Of a stretch of 64,000 nt of DNA, positions 17,824-27,181 are shown piece after piece. The stretch is from contig NZ_JH932300.1 of assembly GCF_000301055.1 (NCBI RefSeq), forward strand, positions 384,118-448,117, in the 5' to 3' direction. The stretch comes from Falseniella ignava CCUG 37419 (GTDB taxonomy: Bacteria; Bacillota; Bacilli; Lactobacillales; Aerococcaceae). A program made the translations under genes and the position numbers. How positions within the stretch are numbered: position 1 is the first letter of the stretch; each line of letters begins with the position of its first letter. The notes beneath the pieces are model-generated. The model was not told where the DNA came from. It was given only the letters and a program-made list of their open reading frames with translations, and ran no database searches.

Positions 17824-18771
17824 ATGACTTTTAATCATGAGACAGTCCTATTACACGAGACGATTGATTCATTAAATGTTGTACCTAATGGGATTTATGT
17901 GGATTGCACCTTGGGCGGGTGTGGTCATGCTCAATATTTATTGAGTCTACTGGATGAAGAGGGACATCTTTATGCGTTTGATCAAGACTTGACAGCATTA
18001 GAAAATGCAAAGCAAGTCTTAGCTGACGACATTCAAAGAGGGCGTGTTACGCTAATTCATAGTAATTTTTCAAATTTAAAAGATGAACTAGAAAAATATA
18101 ATGTCAATCAAGTCGACGGCATTTACTACGATTTAGGTGTTTCTTCTCCACAATTTGATATTGCAGAACGTGGTTTTAGTTACCAACACGAAGGCCAATT
18201 GGATATGCGAATGAATCAATCGCAAGCACTGGATGCCCATCAAATTGTTAATGAATGGTCAGAGTCGGAATTAAGTCGGATTATTCGTCGATATGGAGAA
18301 GAACGATTTTCAGGGCGGATTGCACGTCAAATTGTCGAATCACGTAAAAATGCATCAATTGATACAACGTTAGAGTTAAGTGAACTTGTTAAACAAGCGA
18401 TTCCTGCTGCGACGCGACGTAAAGGCGGGCATCCTGCGAAACGAACATTTCAAGCGATTCGCATTGCGGTAAATAATGAATTGGGTGTCTTAGAAGCATC
18501 ACTAGAAGCTGCTGTTCAATTACTCAAAGAGGGCGGACGTATATCGGTTATTTCATTCCATTCGTTAGAAGATCGCATTGTAAAAGGTTATTTCAGAGAA
18601 TTGAGTGCGATGCCTGAGACACCGCCAAATATGCCAATGATTCCAGAAGAATTGTTGCCAAAATATCGAATGGTATCAAGAAAACCCATTGAAGCGACAC
18701 AAGATGAATTAGAGCAAAATCGACGGGCAAGAAGTGCACGTCTACGGGTACTCGAGCGTATTCGAGCATAA
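17824..18771 (+). CDS. rsmH: 16S rRNA (cytosine(1402)-N(4))-methyltransferase
   Basis: Methylates N4 of C1402 in 16S rRNA in the ribosomal P site; formerly mraW. The 315-residue protein begins [11 protein letters not shown], has the SAM loop [14 protein letters not shown], the motif [10 protein letters not shown] and the conserved [18 protein letters not shown] and [12 protein letters not shown] segments. Start at ATG 17824, 13 bases after the mraZ stop and behind GGAGGAG; the frame extends back into mraZ from a poor start. Second gene of the dcw cluster. Confidence 0.97.
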   Translation: MTFNHETVLLHETIDSLNVVPNGIYVDCTLGGCGHAQYLLSLLDEEGHLYAFDQDLTALENAKQVLADDIQRGRVTLIHSNFSNLKDELEKYNVNQVDGIYYDLGVSSPQFDIAERGFSYQHEGQLDMRMNQSQALDAHQIVNEWSESELSRIIRRYGEERFSGRIARQIVESRKNASIDTTLELSELVKQAIPAATRRKGGHPAKRTFQAIRIAVNNELGVLEASLEAAVQLLKEGGRISVISFHSLEDRIVKGYFRELSAMPETPPNMPMIPEELLPKYRMVSRKPIEATQDELEQNRRARSARLRVLERIRA

Positions 18772-18801
18772 AAGAGTTATGAAGGAAGGTAGGTGAAAGT
18801 C

Positions 18802-19206
18802 ATGACTGCTGTAAAAAAATATTCGCATTATGAAACGCCAGAATATACGAATTCTGGGAGTTTAGCGAGAAAACCGATCCCAGCCAATGACGATTACACG
18901 ATACCTTCATCAAGCGACGTCCTATCTTTGCAACGGCGCTGGTTGTATCTTATTTATACTTTAACAACTTTAATTTGTGGGGTGTTATTAGTCCTTGCGA
19001 TGACCACCCAATTCGAAGTTCGTAAAATAAATCATGCGATTGAGCAAATTGAAGCTCGAAATGAAAAACAGATTTCTCAAATTAAACATTATCAAAGTTT
19101 AATGGTGGATCAATACAATTACGAAGCGATTAAAGCATCTGCCGAAAGCGAAGGAATGTCAATTAGTAGCGAACGAGTTAAGGAATTAGATTATGAGAAT
19201 AGATAA
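18802..19206 (+). CDS. ftsL: Cell division protein FtsL
   Basis: Bitopic divisome protein that complexes with DivIB and DivIC and helps activate FtsW/FtsI. The 134-residue protein has a cytoplasmic N-terminus, one membrane helix (RRWLYLIYTLTTLICGVLLV region, about residues 47-70) and an extracellular leucine-zipper-like coiled coil (INHAIEQIEARNEKQISQIK). Sequence conservation in this family is poor, so identity rests on topology and its place between rsmH and ftsI. The start could be GTG 18793 or ATG 18802; I prefer ATG, which has AGGTG six bases upstream. It overlaps ftsI by 14 bases. Confidence 0.9.
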   Translation: MTAVKKYSHYETPEYTNSGSLARKPIPANDDYTIPSSSDVLSLQRRWLYLIYTLTTLICGVLLVLAMTTQFEVRKINHAIEQIEARNEKQISQIKHYQSLMVDQYNYEAIKASAESEGMSISSERVKELDYENR

Positions 19207-20887
19207 CAATACTTCAAATAAGTTTTTATTAAACCATATTTTTATCGTTGTTGTAATGGCACTTATCGTGATGGGACGCTTTGTGCAACTCGGGATATTT
19301 AAAAGTACAAATGGAATCGATTTAACGGAACTATCGATGTCATCTATAGTAGGAAGTAGTATCAATGATATACCTAGAGGAACGATTTATGATCAAAATG
19401 GGGTTCCTTTAGCCATTGATGCTACTTCCTATTCGCTTTTTGCAATTGTTGATAATGAGGGGTTATCAACCGTTAGTCGTCCGATAGAAACGGCAAACAT
19501 GTTGAGTGAACATTTAAATATGAGTGCACAAGAGATTTATGATATTTTACAAACCGAAGATGTTGTTCAAGTAGAGTTTGGTCCTGCTGGAAAAAACATT
19601 TCACGAGAGTTGAAGGAATCAATCGAATCCGAAGGGTTTTCGGGACTAGGCTTTTATGAGAATCAGCAACGGAAATATATTAATAATTATTTTGCCTCAC
19701 ATCTTATTGGTTATTTATCCGAAGACGAGCAATATTTGTATAATGGTGAGGCTGTCCGAACTCGAGTCGGTAAAAGTGGTGTAGAAGCTGCTTTTAATGA
19801 TCAATTGAGCGGTATTGATGATTTTTATTTGATGCAGACTCATGAAAAGCTATTGCGCGGACGCGATGTCTATTTAACAATTAATAGTCAGTTACAAAAT
19901 CACCTTGAGCAACTGTTAACGACGGCTTACGAAAAATATGAACCCGAACTGATAAGTGGTTATCTTGTCGAGTTGGGAACAGGCAAATTACTTTCTGCTG
20001 GACAGCGCCCTTCTTACAATTTAAATACGTTAGAAGGCATTGACCAAGACTGGGAAGGACAATTTGTGAGTGAAGCTTATGAGCCAGGTTCTACTTTGAA
20101 AATTTTGACACAAAGTATCGCCTATGACCGAAATATTTATCAACCTAACGAGCTTGTTATGACTGGATCAATCGAGATTGAAGATACCGTCGTCAAAGAC
20201 TATAATTTATATGGTTGGGGAGAAATTCCATTCGATGAGGCGCTCGCGCGCTCAAGTAACGTATCTATGGTGGAATTGGTCCGCCGAATGGGATTGGAAA
20301 GCTGGGAGCAAACTTTAGAAGAATTAGGCTTTGGACAATCAACACATTCAGATTTGCCAGGTGAAAATACTGGCTTTATCGATTTTGATAATCCAGTTTC
20401 TGTCTATATGTCAGGCTTTGGACAAGCAATATCTGCCACTCCGATTCAATTGATGCAAGCTTATTCAATGATCGGTAACCAAGGAGATATTATAAAAATT
20501 CAATATGCCTATGGCAGCGACACGTCGGATTATGAAACGCAGAAAATAAAAACAATGATCCGCCCAGAATCCGCGCAGCATATCTTGGATATTTTAATGG
20601 ACGCTGTAGAACAACCGTATGGTACGGCACAAGATTTTAAAATGCCGAATGTACGTATCGCGGCTAAAACTGGGACCGCTCAAATTGCTAATCCTACGGG
20701 AGCAGGCTATTTGGCGGGGCCTAATGATTACTATTTTTCGGTCGTATCATTTTTCCCGGCAGAACAACCAGAATATATGCTTTATTTGACCTTGAAGCGT
20801 CCCGAGAATAATCAAGGACGTATGGGAAGTCAGATTTTAGCCGAGGTCTTTAAACCGTTCGTAGATTATGTGTTATTAAATAACTAA
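19193..20887 (+). CDS. ftsI: Division-specific penicillin-binding protein (FtsI/PBP2X type)
   Basis: Septal DD-transpeptidase that cross-links new peptidoglycan and is a beta-lactam target. A signal-anchor helix (about residues 10-30) is followed by the dimerisation domain, with RGTIYDQNG near residue 63. The transpeptidase motifs are STLK at 300-303, SSN in LARSSNVSMV and KTGT at 492-495. At 564 residues the chain stops soon after the transpeptidase domain, so the C-terminal PASTA domains usual in streptococcal PBP2X and Bacillus PBP2B are absent. The ATG at 19193 lies inside ftsL. Confidence 0.95.
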   Translation: MRIDNNTSNKFLLNHIFIVVVMALIVMGRFVQLGIFKSTNGIDLTELSMSSIVGSSINDIPRGTIYDQNGVPLAIDATSYSLFAIVDNEGLSTVSRPIETANMLSEHLNMSAQEIYDILQTEDVVQVEFGPAGKNISRELKESIESEGFSGLGFYENQQRKYINNYFASHLIGYLSEDEQYLYNGEAVRTRVGKSGVEAAFNDQLSGIDDFYLMQTHEKLLRGRDVYLTINSQLQNHLEQLLTTAYEKYEPELISGYLVELGTGKLLSAGQRPSYNLNTLEGIDQDWEGQFVSEAYEPGSTLKILTQSIAYDRNIYQPNELVMTGSIEIEDTVVKDYNLYGWGEIPFDEALARSSNVSMVELVRRMGLESWEQTLEELGFGQSTHSDLPGENTGFIDFDNPVSVYMSGFGQAISATPIQLMQAYSMIGNQGDIIKIQYAYGSDTSDYETQKIKTMIRPESAQHILDILMDAVEQPYGTAQDFKMPNVRIAAKTGTAQIANPTGAGYLAGPNDYYFSVVSFFPAEQPEYMLYLTLKRPENNQGRMGSQILAEVFKPFVDYVLLNN

Positions 20888-20908
20888 GACAGATAAGGAG
20901 ACTTGATA

Positions 20909-22420
20909 GTGAATCAAACGGAATTATTAAAGCCACTTTATAACTATACTATATTAAAAGATATTGCTTTAGATGAATCGGTGACATCATTAACGAATGA
21001 TTCCCGAAAAATAACACCAGGGTGTGGTTTTATTGCGATTCAAGGAGAACAATTTGATGGTCATCGAGTTCTAGCAGAAGTGATTGAAGCAGGCGCACGG
21101 TTGATAATTGTTGAAAAGAAACCTAAAAATATTGAGAGCTTAAATGCGACCATCGTTCATGTTCCATCAACGGTAAAGGCTCAGGCAATTTTGGGGAATC
21201 AATTTTATCAAGAACCTTCAAAGAAAATGGATGTGGTGGCAGTTACCGGAACCAACGGTAAAACGACCATTACGCATATGATTAATTTTATGCTTGAGCG
21301 AATAGGACATCGGACGGGATTAATTGGGACGGTGCAATATAAGATTGATCAGCAAATTTTACCAGCGATTAATACGACACCCGACTCATTAAGTTTACAA
21401 CAGATGTATCATCAAATGGTTGAAGCATCATGTCAAGATGTTTTACTCGAAGCTTCTTCTCACGCATTAATGTTAGGACGTTTATGGTATACATCGGTTA
21501 ATTGTGCTATTTTTACGAATTTAACACGTGAGCATTTAGATTTCCATAAAACAATGGATGGCTATGCTCAAGCGAAAAGTCTTCTATTTAGTCAATTAGG
21601 TCAACAATTTAATGTTGGTAGAGCGCCTCTGGCAATTATTAATCAAGATGATGGTGCGGGTGAACTGATGAGCGCTGTAACTTCAGCGGATATTGTAACG
21701 TATAGCTTGCAAGATAAGGGTGCAACAGCTTATGCGCACTCGATTACTTCTTCATCGGGACGCACAGATTTTGTGATGGAATTCCAAGGAGAAAGTTACG
21801 AAGTGATGATTCCAGTGCGAGGGAGCTATAATGTTTCAAACTTTTTAGCGAGTTGTTTATGCTTAGTGTATTATTATGATTATGATGTCACTAAAGTGAT
21901 TGAAATGATGCAACACTTTGAAGGGGTCTCTGGTCGAATGCAATCCATTCAAGAGGGCCAACCTTATGAGGTGATTGTTGATTTTGCCCATACGACCGAT
22001 GCTTTGGAACGTGTGCTTAGTGAATTAGTAGCACATAAATCGGATAATCAACGTCTTATTACGTTGATGGGTCACAGTGGAGGGAATCGTGACAGTGAAG
22101 CTCGGCCTGAATTGGGTAATATACTATTTAAGTATAGTGATCTTGTTATTTTAACAGCTGATAACCCGCGTTATGAAGATGTGACGAAAATTTGTCAGGA
22201 GATGATTGGCTCTCACAATGATAAAGCCTATCATATTGTAGTTGATAGAAAAGAAGCCATTCAATTCGCTGTGGATCAAGCCCAAACGAATGATATCTTA
22301 GTATTTCTAGGTAAGGGTGGAGAACCATATCAAGTAATTGAAAACCAGTATTTACCATATGATGAAGCGAGTGTAGTCCGGCAAACTATTCAAGATAAAT
22401 TATCGAAAAGTGAGGGGTAG
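20909..22420 (+). CDS. murE: UDP-N-acetylmuramoyl-tripeptide synthetase (probable meso-diaminopimelate-adding MurE)
   Basis: Adds the third stem-peptide residue to UDP-MurNAc-L-Ala-D-Glu. The 503-residue Mur ligase has the ATP loop VTGTNGKTT and the carbamylated-lysine region. Specificity motifs are visible: DNPR (bases 22160-22171) and GKGGE. In characterised MurE enzymes DNPR and the Glu of GKGxE contact meso-diaminopimelate, whereas lysine enzymes usually have D(D/N)P(N/A), so a DAP-type wall is predicted. Start is GTG 20909 with AAGGAG eight bases upstream; the TTG at 20903 is too close to it. murE lying inside the dcw cluster also resembles DAP-type bacilli. Confidence 0.93.
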   Translation: MNQTELLKPLYNYTILKDIALDESVTSLTNDSRKITPGCGFIAIQGEQFDGHRVLAEVIEAGARLIIVEKKPKNIESLNATIVHVPSTVKAQAILGNQFYQEPSKKMDVVAVTGTNGKTTITHMINFMLERIGHRTGLIGTVQYKIDQQILPAINTTPDSLSLQQMYHQMVEASCQDVLLEASSHALMLGRLWYTSVNCAIFTNLTREHLDFHKTMDGYAQAKSLLFSQLGQQFNVGRAPLAIINQDDGAGELMSAVTSADIVTYSLQDKGATAYAHSITSSSGRTDFVMEFQGESYEVMIPVRGSYNVSNFLASCLCLVYYYDYDVTKVIEMMQHFEGVSGRMQSIQEGQPYEVIVDFAHTTDALERVLSELVAHKSDNQRLITLMGHSGGNRDSEARPELGNILFKYSDLVILTADNPRYEDVTKICQEMIGSHNDKAYHIVVDRKEAIQFAVDQAQTNDILVFLGKGGEPYQVIENQYLPYDEASVVRQTIQDKLSKSEG

Positions 22421-22428
22421 ACATAACG

Positions 22429-23382
22429 ATGAAAGATTTAATACCAGTAATTTCAAGTGCCTTTTTAAGCCTTATTTTTGTTCCATTTTTTATTAAGTTA
22501 TTTATGAATAAAAAAATTGGCCAAGTGACTCGAGAAGAGGGGCCAAGTTGGCATGAAGTAAAAACAGGAACACCTACAATGGGAGGGACCGTTTTTATTC
22601 TAGTTTCTCTAGTTTTATCACTCATCTTTGCTGTACTATCACGATATTTTGACGGTTCTTTTTGGATGGTATGGTTAGCACTCTTGTTATTTGGTGGTAT
22701 CGGTTTTATCGATGATTTTATTGCTGTTTTCCATCAAAAAAATGAAGGCCTGACCGCACGTCAGAAATTTTTAGCTCAAATTGCCTTCTCGGGGATTATT
22801 GCTTTAATCGGTTGGCTAACACAGCAATTAATAACGATTCCTCTATTTGCTTTTAATATCCAAAATTACTTTTTAATTACAATTTTTATGTTTGTTTGGA
22901 TTACAGGTTTTTCAAATGCGGTTAATTTAACAGATGGCTTAGATGGTTTAGCTACCGGATTGAATATTATTGCCTATCTCACCTATTATTTCATTGCGAA
23001 ATCGCATGGCTATTTTGATATTGCTTTAATTTGCTTGATTGTGGTAGGGGCTTTAAGTGGATTTTTAATTTACAATGTTAAACCAGCGAAGATTTTTATG
23101 GGGGATGTGGGATCTCTGGCGCTAGGCGCGGGACTCGCAGTTATCTCGATTGTTTTAAATAAACCTTGGAGCCTATTATTAATCGGTCTTGTCTTTGTAC
23201 TTGAGACGTTAAGTGTGATTATTCAAGTAATTTCATTTAAAACTACCGGTAAACGGGTCTTTAAAATGAGCCCAATCCACCATCATTTTGAAATGTCAGG
23301 GTGGAGCGAATTGAAAGTGGTATACGTATTTTGGAGTGTTGGTGCGATTTGTGCGATTATCTCATTGATTCTTTTTACATAA
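22429..23382 (+). CDS. mraY: Phospho-N-acetylmuramoyl-pentapeptide-transferase
   Basis: Membrane enzyme that transfers phospho-MurNAc-pentapeptide to undecaprenyl phosphate, forming lipid I. The 317-residue protein has about ten helices and all active-site signatures: GFIDDF with the catalytic aspartates, the downstream KNEGLTARQK, NLTDGLDGLATG, KIFMGDVGSL and the HHH loop in PIHHHFE. GAGGGG at the end of murE supplies the ribosome site for the ATG at 22429. Confidence 0.98.
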   Translation: MKDLIPVISSAFLSLIFVPFFIKLFMNKKIGQVTREEGPSWHEVKTGTPTMGGTVFILVSLVLSLIFAVLSRYFDGSFWMVWLALLLFGGIGFIDDFIAVFHQKNEGLTARQKFLAQIAFSGIIALIGWLTQQLITIPLFAFNIQNYFLITIFMFVWITGFSNAVNLTDGLDGLATGLNIIAYLTYYFIAKSHGYFDIALICLIVVGALSGFLIYNVKPAKIFMGDVGSLALGAGLAVISIVLNKPWSLLLIGLVFVLETLSVIIQVISFKTTGKRVFKMSPIHHHFEMSGWSELKVVYVFWSVGAICAIISLILFT

Positions 23383-23399
23383 AAAAGGGAGTAGACGGA

Positions 23400-24797
23400 A
23401 TGAACCAGGAATTGTTTGATCAAAAAAACATATTAATTATCGGTTATGCGATGACAGGGCAATCTGTGGCAGAATTTCTTGTTCGAAAAGGGGCCAATGT
23501 CACGGTCAATGACCGAGGAAATTTAAATGAAGACGAATCGGTCGATGCTTTAATTCGACAAGGTGCTAAGTTCGTGACTGGCGGTCACCCGCTGTCGTTA
23601 TTGGAACAACCGTGGGACTATATTATAAAGAATCCTGGCATTCCTTATTCAATTGATATTATACAAGCCGCTAAGCAACAAAATATTCCAATCTATACTG
23701 ATGTAGAAATTGCGAGTTGGATCGCATCAGGCGATATTATTGGTATTACCGGGAGTAATGGTAAGACGACAACGACCCAATTGATTTACAATTTGTTGAA
23801 AGCAAGTGACCAATTTGAAACCTACTTATCAGGTAACATTGGCATTCCGGTGCTATCACAAGTTGATAATCTTAACCCAAAAAATCAATTGGTAATGGAG
23901 TTATCGAGTTTTCAATTAGAGGGAACGCAAAAATTCCACCCACACATTGCGATTATTTGTAATATTTATGAAGCACATCTAGATTACCATCAAACGCATG
24001 ATAATTATATTCAAGCAAAATTAAAAATTACCCAAAACCAAACGGAGAATGACTATTTAATTTATCGTTATGACCAAGGTGAATTAACTCAGTTAATTAA
24101 AGAAAGTGGAACTCAAGCAATCCTTATTCCTTTTAGTGTCCAATGTATTGATGATGTCGTTCGAAAAACGGGAGTTTATTTTGAGAATGAGGCGATTTAT
24201 TATCAAGGTGAATTTGTGATGTCTACTCAACATATCCAATTACCTGGACAACATAACTTGGAAAATATTTTAGCTGCTATTGCGGTTGCAAAATTAAAAA
24301 AACTTGATTCAAAAATCATTGCAGATGTTATCAATCAGTATACAGGGGTTGCACATCGAATTCAGGTCATCGAGCGAGTAAAAGGCCGCACATTTGTGAA
24401 TGATTCTAAAGCAACAAATATTATAGCAACAATTACGGCATTAAAGAGCTTTAAAGAACCCATTCGCTATATAGGTGGCGGATTAGATCGCGGTAATGGA
24501 TTTGATGAATTAATACCATATATTGGGCAAATTCAAGGTGCATATCTCTATGGAGAGACGAAGCATAAGATGAAAGAGACCTTTGATAAACTTCCAGGGG
24601 TTAAAGTGCACTTGTTTGACAACCTTGAACAAGCAACAGAACAAGCCTACTATGATGCGCAAGCGGGAGAGGTTATTTTACTGTCACCGTGCTGTGCGAG
24701 TTGGGATCAATTCGATCATTTTGAACAAAGAGGGGATTGCTTTGTAAAAACAGTCAAGGCTTTACTAAAGCAACAGCCTTATAAAAAGGAGAATTAA
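23400..24797 (+). CDS. murD: UDP-N-acetylmuramoylalanine--D-glutamate ligase
   Basis: Adds D-glutamate to UDP-MurNAc-L-Ala in the cytoplasm. The 465-residue Mur ligase has an N-terminal Rossmann UDP-binding domain (IIGYAMTGQSVAEFL), the ATP loop GITGSNGKTTTTQL, the central ELSSFQLEG and the C-terminal DSKATN, RYIGGGLDRG and LSPCCASWDQF segments. I start at ATG 23400, 17 bases after the mraY stop, with AAGGGAG upstream. The frame extends about 100 bases back into mraY, which I regard as non-coding. Confidence 0.98.
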   Translation: MNQELFDQKNILIIGYAMTGQSVAEFLVRKGANVTVNDRGNLNEDESVDALIRQGAKFVTGGHPLSLLEQPWDYIIKNPGIPYSIDIIQAAKQQNIPIYTDVEIASWIASGDIIGITGSNGKTTTTQLIYNLLKASDQFETYLSGNIGIPVLSQVDNLNPKNQLVMELSSFQLEGTQKFHPHIAIICNIYEAHLDYHQTHDNYIQAKLKITQNQTENDYLIYRYDQGELTQLIKESGTQAILIPFSVQCIDDVVRKTGVYFENEAIYYQGEFVMSTQHIQLPGQHNLENILAAIAVAKLKKLDSKIIADVINQYTGVAHRIQVIERVKGRTFVNDSKATNIIATITALKSFKEPIRYIGGGLDRGNGFDELIPYIGQIQGAYLYGETKHKMKETFDKLPGVKVHLFDNLEQATEQAYYDAQAGEVILLSPCCASWDQFDHFEQRGDCFVKTVKALLKQQPYKKEN

Positions 24798-24800
24798 TTT

Positions 24801-25922
24801 ATGACAATAAAACGCATTGTACTAAGTGGCGGTGGAACAGGAGGACACGTCTATCCAGGTCTATCTGTTTATCAAGAACTTAAACGACGTTACCCAGATT
24901 TAGAATGCCTTTTTATAGGAACAGCAAAAGGACTTGAGGCTGAAATTTTAAAACAACATCCAGATATTCAATTTAAAACGATTGAGATTTCTGGGTTTAA
25001 ACGTAAATTAACATTGAGCAACTTTAAGGTTATTTTCCAAATGCTCAACAGTACGCATAAAGCTAAAAAAATGATTCGCGACTTTAATCCCGACGTTGTG
25101 ATTGGAACTGGAGGATTTGTTTGTGGACCTGTACTCTGGGCAGCCACTCAGCTGAAGGTCCCAACCTTAATTCATGAACAAAATAGTGTTGCGGGTGTGA
25201 CAAATAAATTTTTAGCGAGTAAAGTTGATAAAATCGCGACTTCTTTTAAAGAAGTACACCGAGATTTTGCTCAGCATCCACAAAAATTAGTCTATACTGG
25301 AAATCCACGAGGACAAGAGGTATTGGATAAAGTTAGTGAAATAGATCGTTTAACCTCACAATTTGGGTTGAACCCGGATTTGGGCACGGTCTTAATCTTT
25401 GGTGGAAGTCGGGGTGCACCCGCAATTAATCAAGCAGCAATCGAATCAGTAGAAGCTTTTGCTTCTGCACCATATCAAGTCATTATTGGGACTGGGAAAG
25501 TCCATTATGATGAATGGATCCAATATTTAGCTGAGCGTAAGGTGACGGTGCCAGCGAATGTTAAAATTATAAACTATATCGACCAAATGCCGAGCTTGAT
25601 GAATCAAATTGACTTGATTGTATCACGAAGTGGCGCAACAACTTTAGCGGAGATTACTGCTTTGGGTCTACCGAGTATCTTAATTCCAAGTCCTTATGTA
25701 ACAAATAATCATCAAGTAAAAAATGCTTTAGCATTAGTCAATCAGCAAGCCGCCGTAATGATTGAGGAAAAAGATTTAACGGCTCAAACACTTAAGGAGC
25801 AAATTGATGAATTAATGGCTTCACCAAGTCAGCTCAAACAAATGTCTGAAAAAGCCAAAAACTTGGGGAAACCAGATGCGATTGATGCACTAGTAGTTGA
25901 AATTGAAAAATTAGTTAAGTAG
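24801..25922 (+). CDS. murG: Lipid II synthase (undecaprenyldiphospho-muramoylpentapeptide GlcNAc transferase)
   Basis: Peripheral membrane glycosyltransferase that adds GlcNAc to lipid I to give lipid II. At 373 residues it shows the GT-B fold signatures: GGGTGGHVYPG (about residues 10-20), HEQNSVAGVTNK, the donor-site GGSRGAPAINQAA and SRSGATTLAEITALG, and PYVTNNHQVKNA. AAGGAG lies about ten bases before ATG 24801, and only three bases separate it from murD. Confidence 0.98.
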   Translation: MTIKRIVLSGGGTGGHVYPGLSVYQELKRRYPDLECLFIGTAKGLEAEILKQHPDIQFKTIEISGFKRKLTLSNFKVIFQMLNSTHKAKKMIRDFNPDVVIGTGGFVCGPVLWAATQLKVPTLIHEQNSVAGVTNKFLASKVDKIATSFKEVHRDFAQHPQKLVYTGNPRGQEVLDKVSEIDRLTSQFGLNPDLGTVLIFGGSRGAPAINQAAIESVEAFASAPYQVIIGTGKVHYDEWIQYLAERKVTVPANVKIINYIDQMPSLMNQIDLIVSRSGATTLAEITALGLPSILIPSPYVTNNHQVKNALALVNQQAAVMIEEKDLTAQTLKEQIDELMASPSQLKQMSEKAKNLGKPDAIDALVVEIEKLVK

Positions 25923-25954
25923 AATGATGCGAAAGTATGAGAGGAGGTATAGAG

Positions 25955-27043
25955 ATGAGGTACGATTCAAAAGAACGATTTAATTTTAATACGTCCAATA
26001 ATCAAGGGAATCACTCTATTTATGGCCATCGTACCTCATTGAATACCTCTGGCCCTTCGCAAAACAAGGTAATTTCAATGCGACACCCTGCACGCAGACA
26101 AGAATGGGATATGCGTGTTCAACAGCCTCGAGAACGAAATTTTAATCCTTATGAGCGCACGCATTATCATTTCGATGATTTTCAACCTTGGCGCAATGAA
26201 GCATCATTGCAAGGTTTTAGGTCAACATCGTTTAACTCTCGAAAAAAGACCCCACATTCACACGTACAACGTATTTCTAAAGTTGAAAAGTTAAAGCGTT
26301 GGTTCGACTCAGAATTAGAACGAGGACGACATGACCCCTATCCAAAAGGAATCGTAAAAGCAGGTGCAGTCTACTTATTTTTATTAATCATGGTTATGGT
26401 AAATGGTATTAAAATAAACCCTTATCAATTTGTTAACCAAGTCACGGTTTCGGGTAATGAATTAGTTGTTGATGCATTAATTCAACAATCGTCACGAATT
26501 GAACCTTTTGATCGGGTGAAAGAAGTATTCCGTCAACGTGAAGCGATTGAACGGGTAATTGTTTCGGAAAATCCAATGGTTGAATCCGTCACGTTTGGAC
26601 GTCCTAATGGATCGGCATTAAATATAAAAGTAAGTGAACATCGTTTCGTAGGGTTAACAGAGATTAATTCTAATTTCTATCCAGTGAGTTCGAGTGGCGA
26701 GGTAATCAGCACAGAAAGACCGGAACTGGATTTAGCCGTTGCTGCTGATAAGTTACCGATACTTGAGGGATTTAATAATACTGGTGAATTACGAACAATT
26801 GCTGAGAGTTTAGAACAAATACCGCCAGAAATTTTAGCGCAAATGCAAAATATTCGTGCATCCACGGATATTAATAAACCTCAGGGGATTGAAGTTCAAA
26901 TGAAAGATGGCAATATCATTATGGCTATTGCTTCAACGTTTGCTCAAAAAGTACAACATTACCCCAAAATTTTAAATCAATTGGAAGGTCGTACGGGAAT
27001 TATTAATTTAGAAGTGGGCGCTTATTTTACACCGTTCGAATAA
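25955..27043 (+). CDS. divIB: Cell division protein DivIB/FtsQ
   Basis: Bitopic divisome protein acting with FtsL and DivIC. The 362-residue protein has an unusually long basic, disordered cytoplasmic tail (about 130 residues rich in Arg, Asn, His and Ser). One membrane helix follows (KAGAVYLFLLIMVMVNGIKI region), then a POTRA domain starting at NPYQFVNQVTVSGNELV, and a beta domain ending in GIINLEVGAYFTPFE. ATG 25955 sits behind GAGGAGGT. It is the last gene of the mraZ transcription unit; about 140 bases separate it from ftsA. Confidence 0.93.
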   Translation: MRYDSKERFNFNTSNNQGNHSIYGHRTSLNTSGPSQNKVISMRHPARRQEWDMRVQQPRERNFNPYERTHYHFDDFQPWRNEASLQGFRSTSFNSRKKTPHSHVQRISKVEKLKRWFDSELERGRHDPYPKGIVKAGAVYLFLLIMVMVNGIKINPYQFVNQVTVSGNELVVDALIQQSSRIEPFDRVKEVFRQREAIERVIVSENPMVESVTFGRPNGSALNIKVSEHRFVGLTEINSNFYPVSSSGEVISTERPELDLAVAADKLPILEGFNNTGELRTIAESLEQIPPEILAQMQNIRASTDINKPQGIEVQMKDGNIIMAIASTFAQKVQHYPKILNQLEGRTGIINLEVGAYFTPFE

Positions 27044-27061
27044 AACCAATTAACACTAAAG

Positions 27062-27126
27062 TTCCATTAATAAAGATAACTATTATTAGATTTCTATGTC
27101 GATAATGGTTTCTTCTTCTAATGGAA
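27062..27126 (+). terminator. Nested hairpin between divIB and ftsA, possible weak terminator
   Basis: The inner stem AACTATTAT (27078-27086) with ATAATGGTT (27102-27110) is followed by a pyrimidine-rich tail TTCTTCTTCT. An outer 8-bp stem TTCCATTA with TAATGGAA encloses it. It could attenuate read-through from the mraZ operon into ftsAZ; the U-tract is imperfect. Confidence 0.35.
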
Positions 27127-27135
27127 TGTTGATTA

Positions 27136-27144
27136 TGCTAAGAT
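27136..27144 (+). promoter_or_regulatory. Possible extended -10 promoter of ftsA-ftsZ
   Basis: TGC followed by TAAGAT (27139-27144) resembles an extended -10 element 38 bases before the ftsA ATG. A -35 is not convincing (TTCTAA at 27116). Confidence 0.4.
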
Positions 27145-27181
27145 ATATAAGAATATGAACTAGATTAAGGAGGCTCCCTCG

